Source: Bartonella sp. AU18XJBT
GTDB taxonomy: Bacteria > Pseudomonadota > Alphaproteobacteria > Rhizobiales > Rhizobiaceae
Assembly: GCF_028618595.1 (NCBI RefSeq)
Contig: NZ_JAQITE010000011.1
Span: 1 to 58,620 of the forward strand
Direction of reading: 5' to 3'
DNA: 58,620 nucleotides
Made by a program: the position numbers and the translations under genes. Shown in pieces: positions 26,518-34,830 of the stretch. The notes below the pieces were generated by a model that searched no databases, was not told the origin of the DNA, and saw only the letters and a program-made list of their open reading frames with translations. Numbering within the stretch: the first letter of the stretch is position 1; each line of letters opens with the position of its first letter.

Positions 26518-26625
26518 ATGAGCGATCTTTCTGCTAAGAAGACAAAACACCAAAGAAGAAAGGTTAAATGCAAAATAGAGCATTGCTTCAACTATAATGC
26601 GCAGTGCGTTCAACATAACACGTAG
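26518..26625 (+). CDS. Possible 35-residue peptide
   Basis: ATG after GGGGGAGTC opens MSDLSAKKTKHQRRKVKCKI and ends after 35 residues with QCVQHNT. Good ribosome binding site and a basic start, but it may be the truncated N-terminus of a lost gene following traG. Low certainty. Confidence 0.3.
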   Translation: MSDLSAKKTKHQRRKVKCKIEHCFNYNAQCVQHNT

Positions 26626-26660
26626 AATATTCGTTTGGATATTTAAAACAATGTAGAATA

Positions 26661-26958
26661 TTGGCTGCGATATTTAAAAGGTTGTTTTACGCAATCTTCC
26701 TTATTCTAGTATTTATTCGTAAACCAGTTTTTGCTTTCTTAAACTTCTTTGCTGGTGGCTTGACTTTATTCCTATTTTTTCTTTTTTTCGGATACACGGC
26801 AGGAGCAGCATCCTATGAACACTAAACAGCAATGGTCATTGGTTTTGTTATCCTTATATTTCTTTGCTTGTTTGCTCATGATGCCTATGAAAAACTCTTA
26901 ATACGTCTAGCGAATACGTCTAGCACCTCCTGAGTATGATCTTATACTGTTTAAATAA
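26661..26958 (+). pseudogene. Broken small membrane protein gene
   Basis: The frame reads IFKRLFYAIFLILVFIRKPV, LNFFAGGLTLFLFFLFFGYT, an in-frame TAA at 26823-26825, then MVIGFVILIFLCLFAHDAYE and KLLIRLA. A tandem duplication of TACGTCTAGCGAA near 26910 shifts the frame; correcting it gives LAPPEYDLILFK and a stop at 26958. It is similar in plan to the intact protein at 37342-37605 (RKPI..., LLLRLSPDNVNLSLFK). So it is a pseudogene of that family. Confidence 0.6.
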
Positions 26959-27048
26959 ATAGCGCTCATTTCGTTCATATATAATTTAATCAAAAAGAGA
27001 GGTGGAGGGCTCTTATAAAAATACAAAAAAACACTGTTTTAAATTTTA

Positions 27049-27077
27049 TTGCTAATTTCCTGAAATTATTTTATACC
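27049..27077 (+). promoter_or_regulatory. Promoter of leader RNA, unit 1
   Basis: TTGCTA (27049-27054), 17 nt, TATACC (27072-27077). The same 17-nt spacing and the spacer word TCCTGAAATT (or TTCTGAAATT) are kept in all seven units of the window, so this is well supported. Confidence 0.75.
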
Positions 27078-27083
27078 TTAAAG

Positions 27084-27268
27084 TGTGACTTTGGTCGTCT
27101 ACGCAACGATCAGTAGGGTCTGAAAGCCCTAAAGTTCGATCATAAAATTAACCTACTTTTGTGGGTATCCCGGAATTCCGGGAGTTTTTGCTATGTCCAG
27201 GTGCTCTCTAGCACTAAAAGCAAAAAAAGCTGATTCGAACTCAGTACTTTCAGACTCCCGGAATACCA
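27084..27268 (+). ncRNA. Brt-type structured leader RNA, unit 1
   Basis: Begins about 7 nt after the -10 box and includes GGTCGTCTACGCAACGATC. Paired arms: GTCTGAAAG (27118-27126) with CTTTCAGAC (27247-27255), and AGTTCGA (27133-27139) with TCGAACT (27235-27241). Between them is a terminator-like hairpin TCCCGGAATTCCGGGA followed by GTTTTT, and a GTGCT...AGCAC hairpin. The arms have a different sequence in every unit but still pair. In Bartonella henselae, genus-specific ~200-nt RNAs (Brt) upstream of helix-turn-helix proteins (Trp) are known; this matches that arrangement. Confidence 0.8.
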
Positions 27269-27304
27269 ATGCGAGGGCGCTCGCAACCGGCAGGGGAGCT
27301 TGAA

Positions 27305-27661
27305 GTGAAAGCTAAAAATCCACACTTTAACGACATTTCGATAGGCAGAAAAATTCGCTTTAAAAGAACAATGATCGGAATGTCGCAAAAGCAATTAGGC
27401 AGCCAGTTAGGTGTGACTTTTCAACAAATCCAAAAATATGAAAAGGGCTCTAATCGTATAGGGGCGGGGCGTTTACAAGAAATTGCCGATATTCTCAATG
27501 TTCCCATTTCCTTTTTTTACGCTGATCTCTCAACAAAAGAAAACACCTTGGATCCTTGTGATGAAAGGATCTCGAGCAAAGAAGAGCACATCCTTTTGAA
27601 AAGTTTTAGAGAGCTCAAACCTAAGAAACAGAAAGCAATTTTGTGTTTGATTGTCTCATGA
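27305..27661 (+). CDS. XRE-family regulator (Trp type), unit 1
   Basis: 118 residues from GTG at 27305, chosen because AGGGGAG lies 7 nt before it; the upstream ATG at 27269 sits in the leader hairpin and has no ribosome binding site. The helix-turn-helix covers about residues 10-65 (IGRKIRFKRTMIGMSQKQLG, VTFQQIQKYEKGSNRIGAGR), followed by EIADILNVPISFFYADL and a tail with LKSFRELKPKKQKAILCLIV. It is the common alphaproteobacterial short XRE type, probably a DNA-binding regulator. In B. henselae such proteins downstream of Brt RNAs affect badA expression; the role here is by analogy. First of three tandem units. Confidence 0.85.
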   Translation: MKAKNPHFNDISIGRKIRFKRTMIGMSQKQLGSQLGVTFQQIQKYEKGSNRIGAGRLQEIADILNVPISFFYADLSTKENTLDPCDERISSKEEHILLKSFRELKPKKQKAILCLIVS

Positions 27662-27721
27662 GATAAAAACACTATTTTAAATTTTATTGCTAATTTCCTG
27701 AAATTGCTTTATTGGTAAGAG

Positions 27722-27903
27722 AATGTTTTGGTCGTCTACGCAGCGATCAACAGGGAATGAAAGACCCGAAACTTGAGACACGTATTTATCCAGCTTTATG
27801 GATATCCCGGATTTCCGGGAGCTTTTGTTATGTCCAGGTGCTCTTTAGCACTAAAAGCAAAAGGCTGAGTCAAGTTTCAGCTCTTTCAACTCCCGGAATA
27901 CCA
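27722..27903 (+). ncRNA. Brt-type structured leader RNA, unit 2
   Basis: Promoter TTGCTA (27687-27692), 17 nt, TATTGG. Arms TGAAAGA (27758-27764) with TCTTTCA (27882-27888), and AAACTTGA (27769-27776) with TCAAGTTT (27870-27877). The central hairpin is CCCGGATTTCCGGG followed by AGCTTTTG. Inner arm sequence differs from unit 1 at most positions and stays complementary. Confidence 0.8.
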
Positions 27904-27939
27904 ATGCGAGGGCGCTCGCAACCGGCAGGGGAGCTTGAG

Positions 27940-28269
27940 GTGAAAGCTAAAAATCCACACTTTAACGACATTTCGATAGGTAGAAAAATTCGCTTTAAAA
28001 GAACAATGATTGGAATGTCACAAAAGCAATTAGGCAGCCAGTTAGGTGTGACTTTTCAACAAATCCAAAAATATGAAAAGGGCTCTAATCGTATAGGAGC
28101 GGGGCGTTTGCAAGAAATTGCCGATATTCTCAATGTTCCCATTTCCTTTTTTTACGCTGATCTCTCAACAAAAGAAAATGCCCTGGATCCTTGTGATGAA
28201 GGGATTGCAAGTAAAGAAGAGCACATAGAAACAGAAAGCAATTTTGTGTTTGATTGTCTCATGAGATAA
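27940..28269 (+). CDS. XRE-family regulator, unit 2, altered C-terminus
   Basis: 109 residues from GTG at 27940 behind AGGGGAG. The helix-turn-helix is nearly identical to unit 1. Compared with unit 1, a stretch of about 35-40 bp (the LLKSFRELKPKK part) is missing after KEEHI, and the end is read in a different frame (ETESNFVFDCLMR). DNA binding may persist; the tail is lost. Confidence 0.75.
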   Translation: MKAKNPHFNDISIGRKIRFKRTMIGMSQKQLGSQLGVTFQQIQKYEKGSNRIGAGRLQEIADILNVPISFFYADLSTKENALDPCDEGIASKEEHIETESNFVFDCLMR

Positions 28270-28324
28270 AAACACTATTTTAAATTTTATTGCTAATTTC
28301 CTGAAATTGCTTTATTGGTAAGAG

Positions 28325-28505
28325 AATGTTTTGGTCGTCTACGCAGCGATCAAGAGGGATTCAAAACCCCTAAAGTTCAGTACATAAGATTAGCCTACTT
28401 TTGTGGGTTTCCCGGGATTCCGGGAGTTTTTGCCATGTCCAGGTGCGATGAGCACTAAAAGCAAAAAAGCTGACTGAACTCAGTGTTTTTGACTCCCGGA
28501 ATACC
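28325..28505 (+). ncRNA. Brt-type structured leader RNA, unit 3
   Basis: Promoter TTGCTA (28290-28295), 17 nt, TATTGG. Arms TCAAAA (28361-28366) with TTTTGA (28487-28492), and AGTTCAGT (28374-28381) with ACTGAACT (28473-28480). Central hairpin CCCGGGATTCCGGG then AGTTTTTG. Confidence 0.8.
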
Positions 28506-28542
28506 AATGCGAGGGCGCTCGCAACCGGTAGGGGAGCTTGAA

Positions 28543-28883
28543 TTGAAAGCTAAAAATCCACACTTTAACGATATTTCGATAGGCAAAAAAATTCGTCACA
28601 GACGCATTGCCATGGGGCTTTCTCAAAAGGCATTAGGAAGCTTTTTAGGAATAACTTTTCAACAAATCCCAAAATATGAAAAAGGCTCTAATCGTATAGG
28701 GGCGGGGCGTTTGCAAGAAATTGCTGATATTCTCAATGTTCCCATTTCATTTTTTACGCTGCTCTCTCAACAAAAGAAAACGCCTTAGATCCTTGTGATG
28801 AAGGGATTGCAAGTAAAGAAGAGCACATCCTTTTGAAAAGTTTTAGAGAGCTCAAACCTAAAAAACAGAAGGAAAAAGATTAA
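28543..28883 (+). pseudogene. XRE-family regulator, unit 3, frameshifted
   Basis: Starts at TTG 28543 behind AGGGGAG. The helix-turn-helix is kept (IGKKIRHRRIAMGLSQKALG), with Q-to-P in QQIPKYEKG. A base is lost in the T run near 28750 compared with units 1 and 2, so the frame leaves FFYADL and stops at 28788; the original tail (KSFRELKPKKQK) continues in another frame to 28883. Confidence 0.75.
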
Positions 28884-28889
28884 TTTTTC

Positions 28890-29250
28890 GTTAGAATAAA
28901 GAAAAAATTAAAGATGCTCTTGCTAAATAATAAATTATTCTATAAACCCTTTTTTAGAGAAGGGGGTTAACATTTCTCCTCCCCCCCCCGCAGAAATGTC
29001 CAAATAGAACCTCCTTCTCGTCATTTTAAAAATCATGAAAAATTTGGGACTTTTTCCCTTTTTAAAAGAGTGACTTATTTGTGTTAGAAAAGTTGCTGTG
29101 TTTGGCAAATTGGGGGTGTGGTGTTTTTAGGGATTTGGGAAGGGGTTGAAAAATCATCTTGCCAGAAAGAGTTCTCAAAAGGAAACATTGGAGAGTGATC
29201 ATCCAAAGGGCGCACAGTGGAGAGTTGTCATCAAAGGGACGGCTTAAAAG
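28890..29250. other. Gap without a gene
   Basis: AT-rich, with a run of ten C residues near 28981-28990. No coding signal seen. Confidence 0.5.
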
Positions 29251-29253
29251 AAG

Positions 29254-30090
29254 CTACCAAAAATCTGGAACTTCAGGCTTTAAGTGAGGGCCAATCCGTA
29301 CAGCTGAGACCTTTTCTGCTAAACCTGTGCGATCTGAAATCTCAACCGCTAAACCACAAAGGGTGGCGGGACCACATGCCGGTTCAAAACGATCTTGCTT
29401 CGTCTTATAAAGAAAACGGTGTAAGGGTTCTTCTTTATCCATTCCAAGAGATGAGTTATAATCTCCACACATGCCTGCATCTGTTAAATAGGCGCTCCCA
29501 CCTTCTAAGATCTGAGCATCAGCCGTGGGAATATGCGTATGCGTGCCAACGATAACACTTACACGACCGTCAAGAAAATGGCCAAAACATTGCTTTTCGC
29601 TTGTCGTTTCTGCGTGAAAGTCAAAAATAACCGTATCGGCTTGCTCCATCAACGAACAAGCAAGCAGAATATTTTCCGCTGTTTCAAATGGATCTTCTAC
29701 TTTGCACGGCATAAAAACGTTGCCTAATAGATTGGCGACAAGAACACGGGCGCCATTTTTTGCCGTAAAAATACCAGCACCTCTTCCGGGAGTTTCTTTC
29801 GAAAAATTGGCAGGGCGTAAAAAACGATCACTCTCATGGGCATACTGTAATGCTTCTTTGTGAGAAAAAGCATGATTGCCTGTGGTGACAACATCAACAC
29901 CGGTCATCAAAAGATCTTGATATGTTTCTTGTGTGAGACCAAAACCACCAGAGGCATTCTCTCCATTTACCACAACAAAATCAAGCTGCCACTTCTTAAT
30001 CAGTTGAGGAAGGTGTTCAAAAACAGCTTTACAGCCTGTGTTACCAACAATGTCACCTAAAAATAAAAAACGCATAGACGCTTTAATCAT
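29254..30090 (-). CDS. YmdB-type metallophosphoesterase
   Basis: 278 residues. The motif series MRFLFLGDIVG, NGENASGGFG, TTGNHAFSH, FDFHAETTSEK and GTHTHIPTADAQ defines the TIGR00282/YmdB family of two-metal phosphodiesterases (2',3'-cyclic nucleotide phosphodiesterase activity is reported for members). All metal ligands are present. ATG at 30090 lies 3 bp after the 5-FCL stop; ATG at 30075 (MRFLFLGD) is the family-like start, and neither has a strong ribosome binding site. Forms an operon with the 5-FCL gene, a common alphaproteobacterial pairing. Confidence 0.92.
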   Translation of the reverse strand: MIKASMRFLFLGDIVGNTGCKAVFEHLPQLIKKWQLDFVVVNGENASGGFGLTQETYQDLLMTGVDVVTTGNHAFSHKEALQYAHESDRFLRPANFSKETPGRGAGIFTAKNGARVLVANLLGNVFMPCKVEDPFETAENILLACSLMEQADTVIFDFHAETTSEKQCFGHFLDGRVSVIVGTHTHIPTADAQILEGGSAYLTDAGMCGDYNSSLGMDKEEPLHRFLYKTKQDRFEPACGPATLCGLAVEISDRTGLAEKVSAVRIGPHLKPEVPDFW

Positions 30091-30093
30091 ATT

Positions 30094-30699
30094 TTAATAT
30101 TTTAAGAAACCTTTTTCTGTAAAAATGCCCTGGACCTGTAGATCATGTTCTGCTGCGGGAATAGAGGAAACCTCCTGACATGAAAATCCTATGCCCCATA
30201 ATGTCATTTTATGCCCTTGTTTTTCAAGAGCTTCAACCGCACGGTCATAATATCCACCTCCATAGCCAAGACGGTGACATTGACGATCAAACGCAGAAAG
30301 CGGAACAAGAATATTATTGGGGATAACAACGCCATTGTCTGCACTGGGACCAAAGGTGCCAAAGCGCATGGGCTCTAGAGTTGTGCTGGGCGAAAATGCA
30401 CGGAAAATCATGGTGGTGGAATCAAGCACTGCTGGTAAGGCTAAATGCCCACCGCGTAACGCTACAGTATCCAGTAAAGGACGCGGATCAATTTCCGATT
30501 TAATGGGCCAATAGCCTGCCAAAATGAGGCGTGAAAAATCTGTTCCCTTTTTTTCAAGATATTCAATAAAGTGGCAACAAGCACGCTGCGAAAAGAGTGT
30601 GCGCTCTTCTATTAAAAGAGCATCACGACGCGACAAACCGCTTTTGCGCTGCTGTGTGCGAAGGGATAAAGCAGATTCACAGAGGGGATTTTGTGTCAT
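30094..30699 (-). CDS. 5-formyltetrahydrofolate cyclo-ligase
   Basis: 201 residues from ATG at 30699 (MTQNPLCESAL). It converts 5-formyl-THF to 5,10-methenyl-THF with ATP in the cytoplasm. Visible are the basic N-terminal LRTQQRKSGLSRRDA, AGYWPIKSEIDP and the nucleotide-binding end RLGYGGGYYDRAVE. A TTG at 30720 would add seven residues. Its 5' end and upstream DNA are repeated in tandem (30720-31320). A 6S RNA candidate lies further upstream on the same strand, the classic ssrS-ygfA order. Confidence 0.93.
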   Translation of the reverse strand: MTQNPLCESALSLRTQQRKSGLSRRDALLIEERTLFSQRACCHFIEYLEKKGTDFSRLILAGYWPIKSEIDPRPLLDTVALRGGHLALPAVLDSTTMIFRAFSPSTTLEPMRFGTFGPSADNGVVIPNNILVPLSAFDRQCHRLGYGGGYYDRAVEALEKQGHKMTLWGIGFSCQEVSSIPAAEHDLQVQGIFTEKGFLKY

Positions 30700-30719
30700 T
30701 GTCTCGCCAAGTTTTGCCA

Positions 30720-31320
30720 ATTGTCTTATCAGATGTTGGCATTTTATCCATTATTGGCGTTTTGTAAATCTCTGTTAGGACAAGAGCTGTGCTTCATGAA
30801 AAAATATGCATTTTTGTGGTACGGTATCTTGGTGCGATAAACCGCTTTTGCGCTGCTTGTCATGCGAAGGGATAAAGTAGATTCACAGAGGGGATTTTGT
30901 ATCATTATCTCGCCAAGTTTTGCCAATTGTCTTATCAGATGTTGGCATTTTATCCATTGTTGGTGTTTTGTAAATCTCTGTTAGGACAAGAGCTGTGCTT
31001 CATGAAAAAATATGCGTTTTTGTGGTATGGTATCTTGGTGCGATAAACCGCTTTTGCGCTGCTTGTCATGCGAAGGGATGAAGTAGATTCACAGAGGGGA
31101 TTTTGTATCATTATCTCGCCAAGTCTTGCCAATTGTCTTATCAGATGTTGGCATTTTATCCATTGTTGGCGTTTTGTAAATCTCTGTTAGGACAAGAGGT
31201 GCGCTCATGGAAAGAGTGTGCGCTCTTGTGTTAGGGTATCTTGGTGCGATAAACCGCTTTTGCGCTGCTTGTCATGCGAAGGGATAAAGTAGATTCATAG
31301 AGGGGGCTTTTTTGTAAGTG
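30720..31320 (-). repeat. Tandem repeat of the 5-FCL 5' end, 206-bp period
   Basis: The word GTTGGCATTTTATCC occurs at 30735, 30941 and 31147, exactly 206 bp apart. Each unit contains the start codon region and first codons of the 5-FCL gene (MxQNPLCES.LSLR) plus upstream DNA; only the left-most continues into the gene. The two extra starts give 60-residue frames (30744-30926 and 30950-31132) that are not genes. A shorter third unit ends near 31300. Confidence 0.92.
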
Positions 31321-31506
31321 CTGTCTGTTTTATAAAATAAAGCCTCTCGTGATTTTTATTTCTTGAAAAGAGCATATTGCATTTTGTTTCATAGAAAAGA
31401 GAGCTTCATAGACAAAAATAGATAAACAGAGGCTTATGCAGAAGGACTTTCTCAATTTTTTTTGGGGGGGAATTTTATTGAGGTAAAAAGGGTGATCCGG
31501 TAAAAA

Positions 31507-31669
31507 GGGTGATCCACAACAGCCGATGGAAAAAGTTGATCCCGGGAACCTATACAAATAGGTGGGCGCCATATGAAAAAGCCCACGGGCTTGATCAGGG
31601 ACAGCTCCCTTGGAGATCACTAAGGTCTCAGGAATACGTTATTTCCTGTCGAGAAGCGCAGAACACCCT
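31507..31669 (-). ncRNA. ssrS: 6S RNA
   Basis: On the minus strand: GGGTGTTCTGCG at the 5' end pairs with GGATCACCC at the 3' end; an internal region AAATAACGTATTCCTGAGAC and AAGGGAGCTGTCCCTGATC is followed by the GCCCGTGGGC hairpin and GGCGCCCACCTA...TAGGTTCCCGGGATC. This is the long, bulged hairpin order of Rhizobiales 6S RNAs, which bind sigma-70 RNA polymerase. A -10-like TATATT (31674-31679 on the plus strand as AATATA) lies just upstream. Location upstream of the 5-FCL gene agrees with known gene order. Assignment from memory of the family; the ends are approximate. Confidence 0.75.
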
Positions 31670-31872
31670 CCTTAATATAAAACAATTTCAGATCTTCTGC
31701 TAGAGATAAAATAACCTCAGTCTCTTATTTTTCATAAAGTTTTTCAAGAGAGTTTTTATAACCTTGCTGGTGGCTGCTAGAAAGGGCTGTATGATATATA
31801 GAATGCTTTATTCAAAGTAAAAAAGCACAAAATATGAGTGGGGGTGGGTGTTTGAGTGATGTAGAACGGTTT

Positions 31873-32030
31873 ATTGGCAATAGCTTGATTTTTATGTTTT
31901 GGGGAAATGTTTGGAGGAGCTTTGAAGGGGGATATTTCTTATTCAAGAATGTTTGTTTAACTGATGTTGCGTCTTTGAAGTTTTTGCCTTGTGAAGCCAT
32001 ATTTCAGTGCTGTTTTATCAATTTTGAGGG
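31873..32030. repeat. Direct repeat flanking the polymerase element, left copy
   Basis: About 157 bp, from CATTGGCAAT-like TATTGGCAATAGC to CAATTTTGAGG. It matches 34218-34374 with few differences (for example TTATTCAAGAATGTTTGTTT and CTTGTGAAGCCATATTTCAG are identical). The polymerase gene lies between the two copies. Confidence 0.9.
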
Positions 32031-32217
32031 CAAATTGTGAATGCTTTTCGTTTCTATGATTTTCTAAGTGTAAAAAAGGCATCACCAATCTCGGGGCGAA
32101 GGCTATGAGAGTGTTCGTGAAGAGCGAAATATAGTAAAAGATAAATATTTTTTGTCTTTTGAATGAAGTAAACACAATAAAAATAAAGAGGTAAAAAAAT
32201 CTAAAGAGGGAGGAAAC

Positions 32218-33916
32218 ATGAGACTTATCAACTTTAGAAAATTATATACTTTTGCTTTCAAGGCGACAATTAAAGAACCTGTTAAGCCCTATATGGTTGC
32301 AATTGTTAATGTTGAAGATCTAACAGATATCACTGTTTTTACAATAAACGATGGTGATCCTGTTAGACTTTTTTTAGAATTTGTGAAAAAAATAGAAAAC
32401 AGTACAAGATTTTATGCTTATAACCTAAACTATGATTATGCTATTATTCGATGTTGGTGTCATTTTAATCAAAATGATCTTATAACACTTAAATTTTATG
32501 ATTTTATCTCGCAAAATGATAGAGTTCTTAGATCGGAACTTGCATTTCAATCAAATAAATCAAAAAGAGTTTATCTATTCGATGCATTAGAGTTATTTTT
32601 AGTCCCTTTGCAAGACATAATAACAGCTTTTACCGATTTAAAACAAAGAGGATCTTCTCTCTTTGAGTGCATTGATGATGTTATTATTCATCAAAATGAT
32701 ATCGATTGCTGTGTGAATGAAAGCAAGGGATTAGCCATTGCTCTCAAAAAAAGACTCCAATGGGGAAGAAATAAAATGACTTTTGCAGCTGATGCTAAAG
32801 CTGTATGGTCAGAAAAAATGTTTAAAAAATTTACAAAAATTAAAGCAGAAACATATTTATTCCCATCTTTAGAAGAAGGTGATGATTATATTTTTAGAAA
32901 AGCAAATGACGGTAGTTTTTGTTTTTTTAATAGATATATGGGTAAATTCATAAATAAAGAAATTGAAATTTATGATGTCAATAGTATGGGCCCTGCTATG
33001 ATGTTAAAACAATTACCTATAGGGGCACCTCTTTATAAAAAAGGTAAAATTGAAACTAATGACTTACATCCTCTAGGTCTTCAGAGATTTTATATAAATT
33101 CAGCAGAATTAAGAGAAAACAAAATACCTATTTTAAATAATAACACACAATCATCATCTGGGGGTGTTGAATATTTACAAATTTTATCTGAATACGAATG
33201 CGAACATAAAAAAAATATTCATGTTAACATAAGAATTTGAATTGTTTAAACAATCTTATCATTACCAAAATTTGGAGTTATTAGATGGTTATCTCTTTCA
33301 AGCAAGAGATGACCTTTTTACTGATTATATTGATGAATTTTTTGAATTGAAAAATTCTTCAGATAAAACAATCAGCAGAATAGGAAAAATGTTTCTTAAT
33401 TCATTATGTGGAAAAATGGCTGAACGTCCTCATAGAATTAAAAGATATATCGAATTTGAAAATGATGTCCTTAGATTTATTTGGGGTGAAACAATATTCC
33501 AAAAATGTGGTTATTTACCAATTGCTTTATTTGCTGCAAGCTATGCTCGTATGTTTTTAATTGAGTCTATTTACAAAATTGGACTTGAAAATTTTATCTA
33601 TTGTGACACCGATAGTATCCATTGTTTTAAAACTGAAAATGCTAAAGAATTAGATATTCATCCCTCTAAAATAGGGGCTTGGAAATTAGAAAATAAAAAG
33701 AAAATTATAGCAGCTAAATATTTAGCTCGTCGTCGATATTGTTTGCAATTTGAAGATAATACTTTTCAAGCAGTTTGCCCATATATACCTTCTGACAAAT
33801 TAACGCCTCACATCAAGTCATTGGATGACTTTCAACTTGGGAAAAGAGTTAAAATGACAGGTTTTAAAATGGGTGTTGGTGGTCTATATCCAATAGAAAG
33901 ATTTGTTCCAATTTAA
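32218..33916 (+). pseudogene. Protein-primed family B DNA polymerase (phi29 type), frameshifted
   Basis: Two frames (32218-33240; 33233-33916) together give about 567 residues, the length of phi29 DNA polymerase. Starting ATG is behind GGGAGGAAAC. Visible motifs: motif A YDVNSMGPAMM (Asp253), SSGG, motif B KMFLNSLCGK near 33385, motif C YCDTDS at 33599-33616, and KYLARR. The region before motif A (DDYIFRKANDGSFCFFNR) fits the TPR1 part of protein-primed enzymes. A 1-bp-type indel at 33229-33233 breaks the frame: ATA A-GAA TTT GAA resumes as EFELFKQSYHY. Compared with phi29 from memory, exonuclease residues are changed (Asp12 to Ala13, Glu14 to Lys15, Tyr165 to Cys164, Asp169 to Glu168), while Asp66 is kept as Asp73. 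Such enzymes copy linear DNA with a terminal protein. A second copy lies at 52560. Confidence 0.88.
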
Positions 33917-33929
33917 AGAAAATAGGAAA

Positions 33930-34215
33930 AGTAAGTATACTGAGAGATGAAAACGTGCATAGAAAGGCGTGAGGGTATTAAATTTTATCTTGTTCTAGCG
34001 TAACATACCCGTTATTTACTGGCAATATAAGATTGCCTCCTTGATAGGTTCAATGTTTTTAATGTGTGTGGTGAATGTCCTTAAGGCTGTTTGTCGAGCC
34101 TTAAGTTTAAGGAAATCCCATACGTGGGAAACCAAGTGAAGTCTGCTAGAATTCGGATTGTTTACAGATCGGAGCGGGTTAAGAAACTTCGTGCTTTGAG
34201 GTGTGGGGAGGATAT
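33930..34215. other. Gap downstream of the polymerase
   Basis: A 69-residue minus frame (34016-34225) is open but unrecognised. GGCTGTTTGTCGAGCCTTAAG gives a short inverted word. Nothing called. Confidence 0.4.
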
Positions 34216-34217
34216 TC

Positions 34218-34374
34218 ATTGGCAATCGCTTGATTTTTATGTTTCGGGGAAATGCTTGGGGGAGCTTTGAAGGGGATGTTTCTTATTCAAGAATGTTTGT
34301 TTAACTTGATGTTGCGTCTTTGAAGTTTTTGCCTTGTGAAGCCATATTTCAGTGCTGTTTTATCAATTTTGAGG
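34218..34374. repeat. Direct repeat flanking the polymerase element, right copy
   Basis: Same-orientation copy of 31873-32030, 2.35 kb away. Confidence 0.9.
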
Positions 34375-34830
34375 GGTGGAGGAGAGCTGATACGGTATGT
34401 GCTGCTTATGGGTTTCATAAAAATAAAAAAACAGATGATGATAGTTTATCAGAGGTGCTAAGCGATGTTTTAAGTTTTTTTCAAAAAATATTTTTTGAGG
34501 ATCGTGTTTTATCATCTTTTTATCCATGATGGAGGGATAGTGAAAAAAGAGGCGGTGTGAGAGGACCAAGGCGTGCAGCGTTTTCTTGCTATGAGAGAAA
34601 TTCTGTAGGGAGTATATTGAAAGTGTTTGGACGCAGCCTTCAATACAAAACAGGTCAAAATTCAAAAAAGACACTGTCAATTGCATGGAGTGGGGGCAAT
34701 TGCGTGGGGTGGGTGTTTGAGAGTGTGGTTATAAGCAGGGGGCTTTTAGTTTATTGAGTGGAATGTGGAGAAGGCTTGCGTCTTAGCCAAGTTTGAAAGG
34801 ATGCGTAGAGCGTTTCGTTCTTGAATGGGT
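34375..34830. other. Gap without a convincing gene
   Basis: Mixed composition, frames on both strands overlap the repeat and have no recognisable content. Confidence 0.45.

Noticed and set aside
28483-28542. Upstream ATG and GTG-like starts for XRE genes within the leader
   Set aside because: A ribosome binding site (AGGGGAG or GGAGG) and conserved GTG/TTG lie further downstream; earlier codons overlap the leader hairpins.
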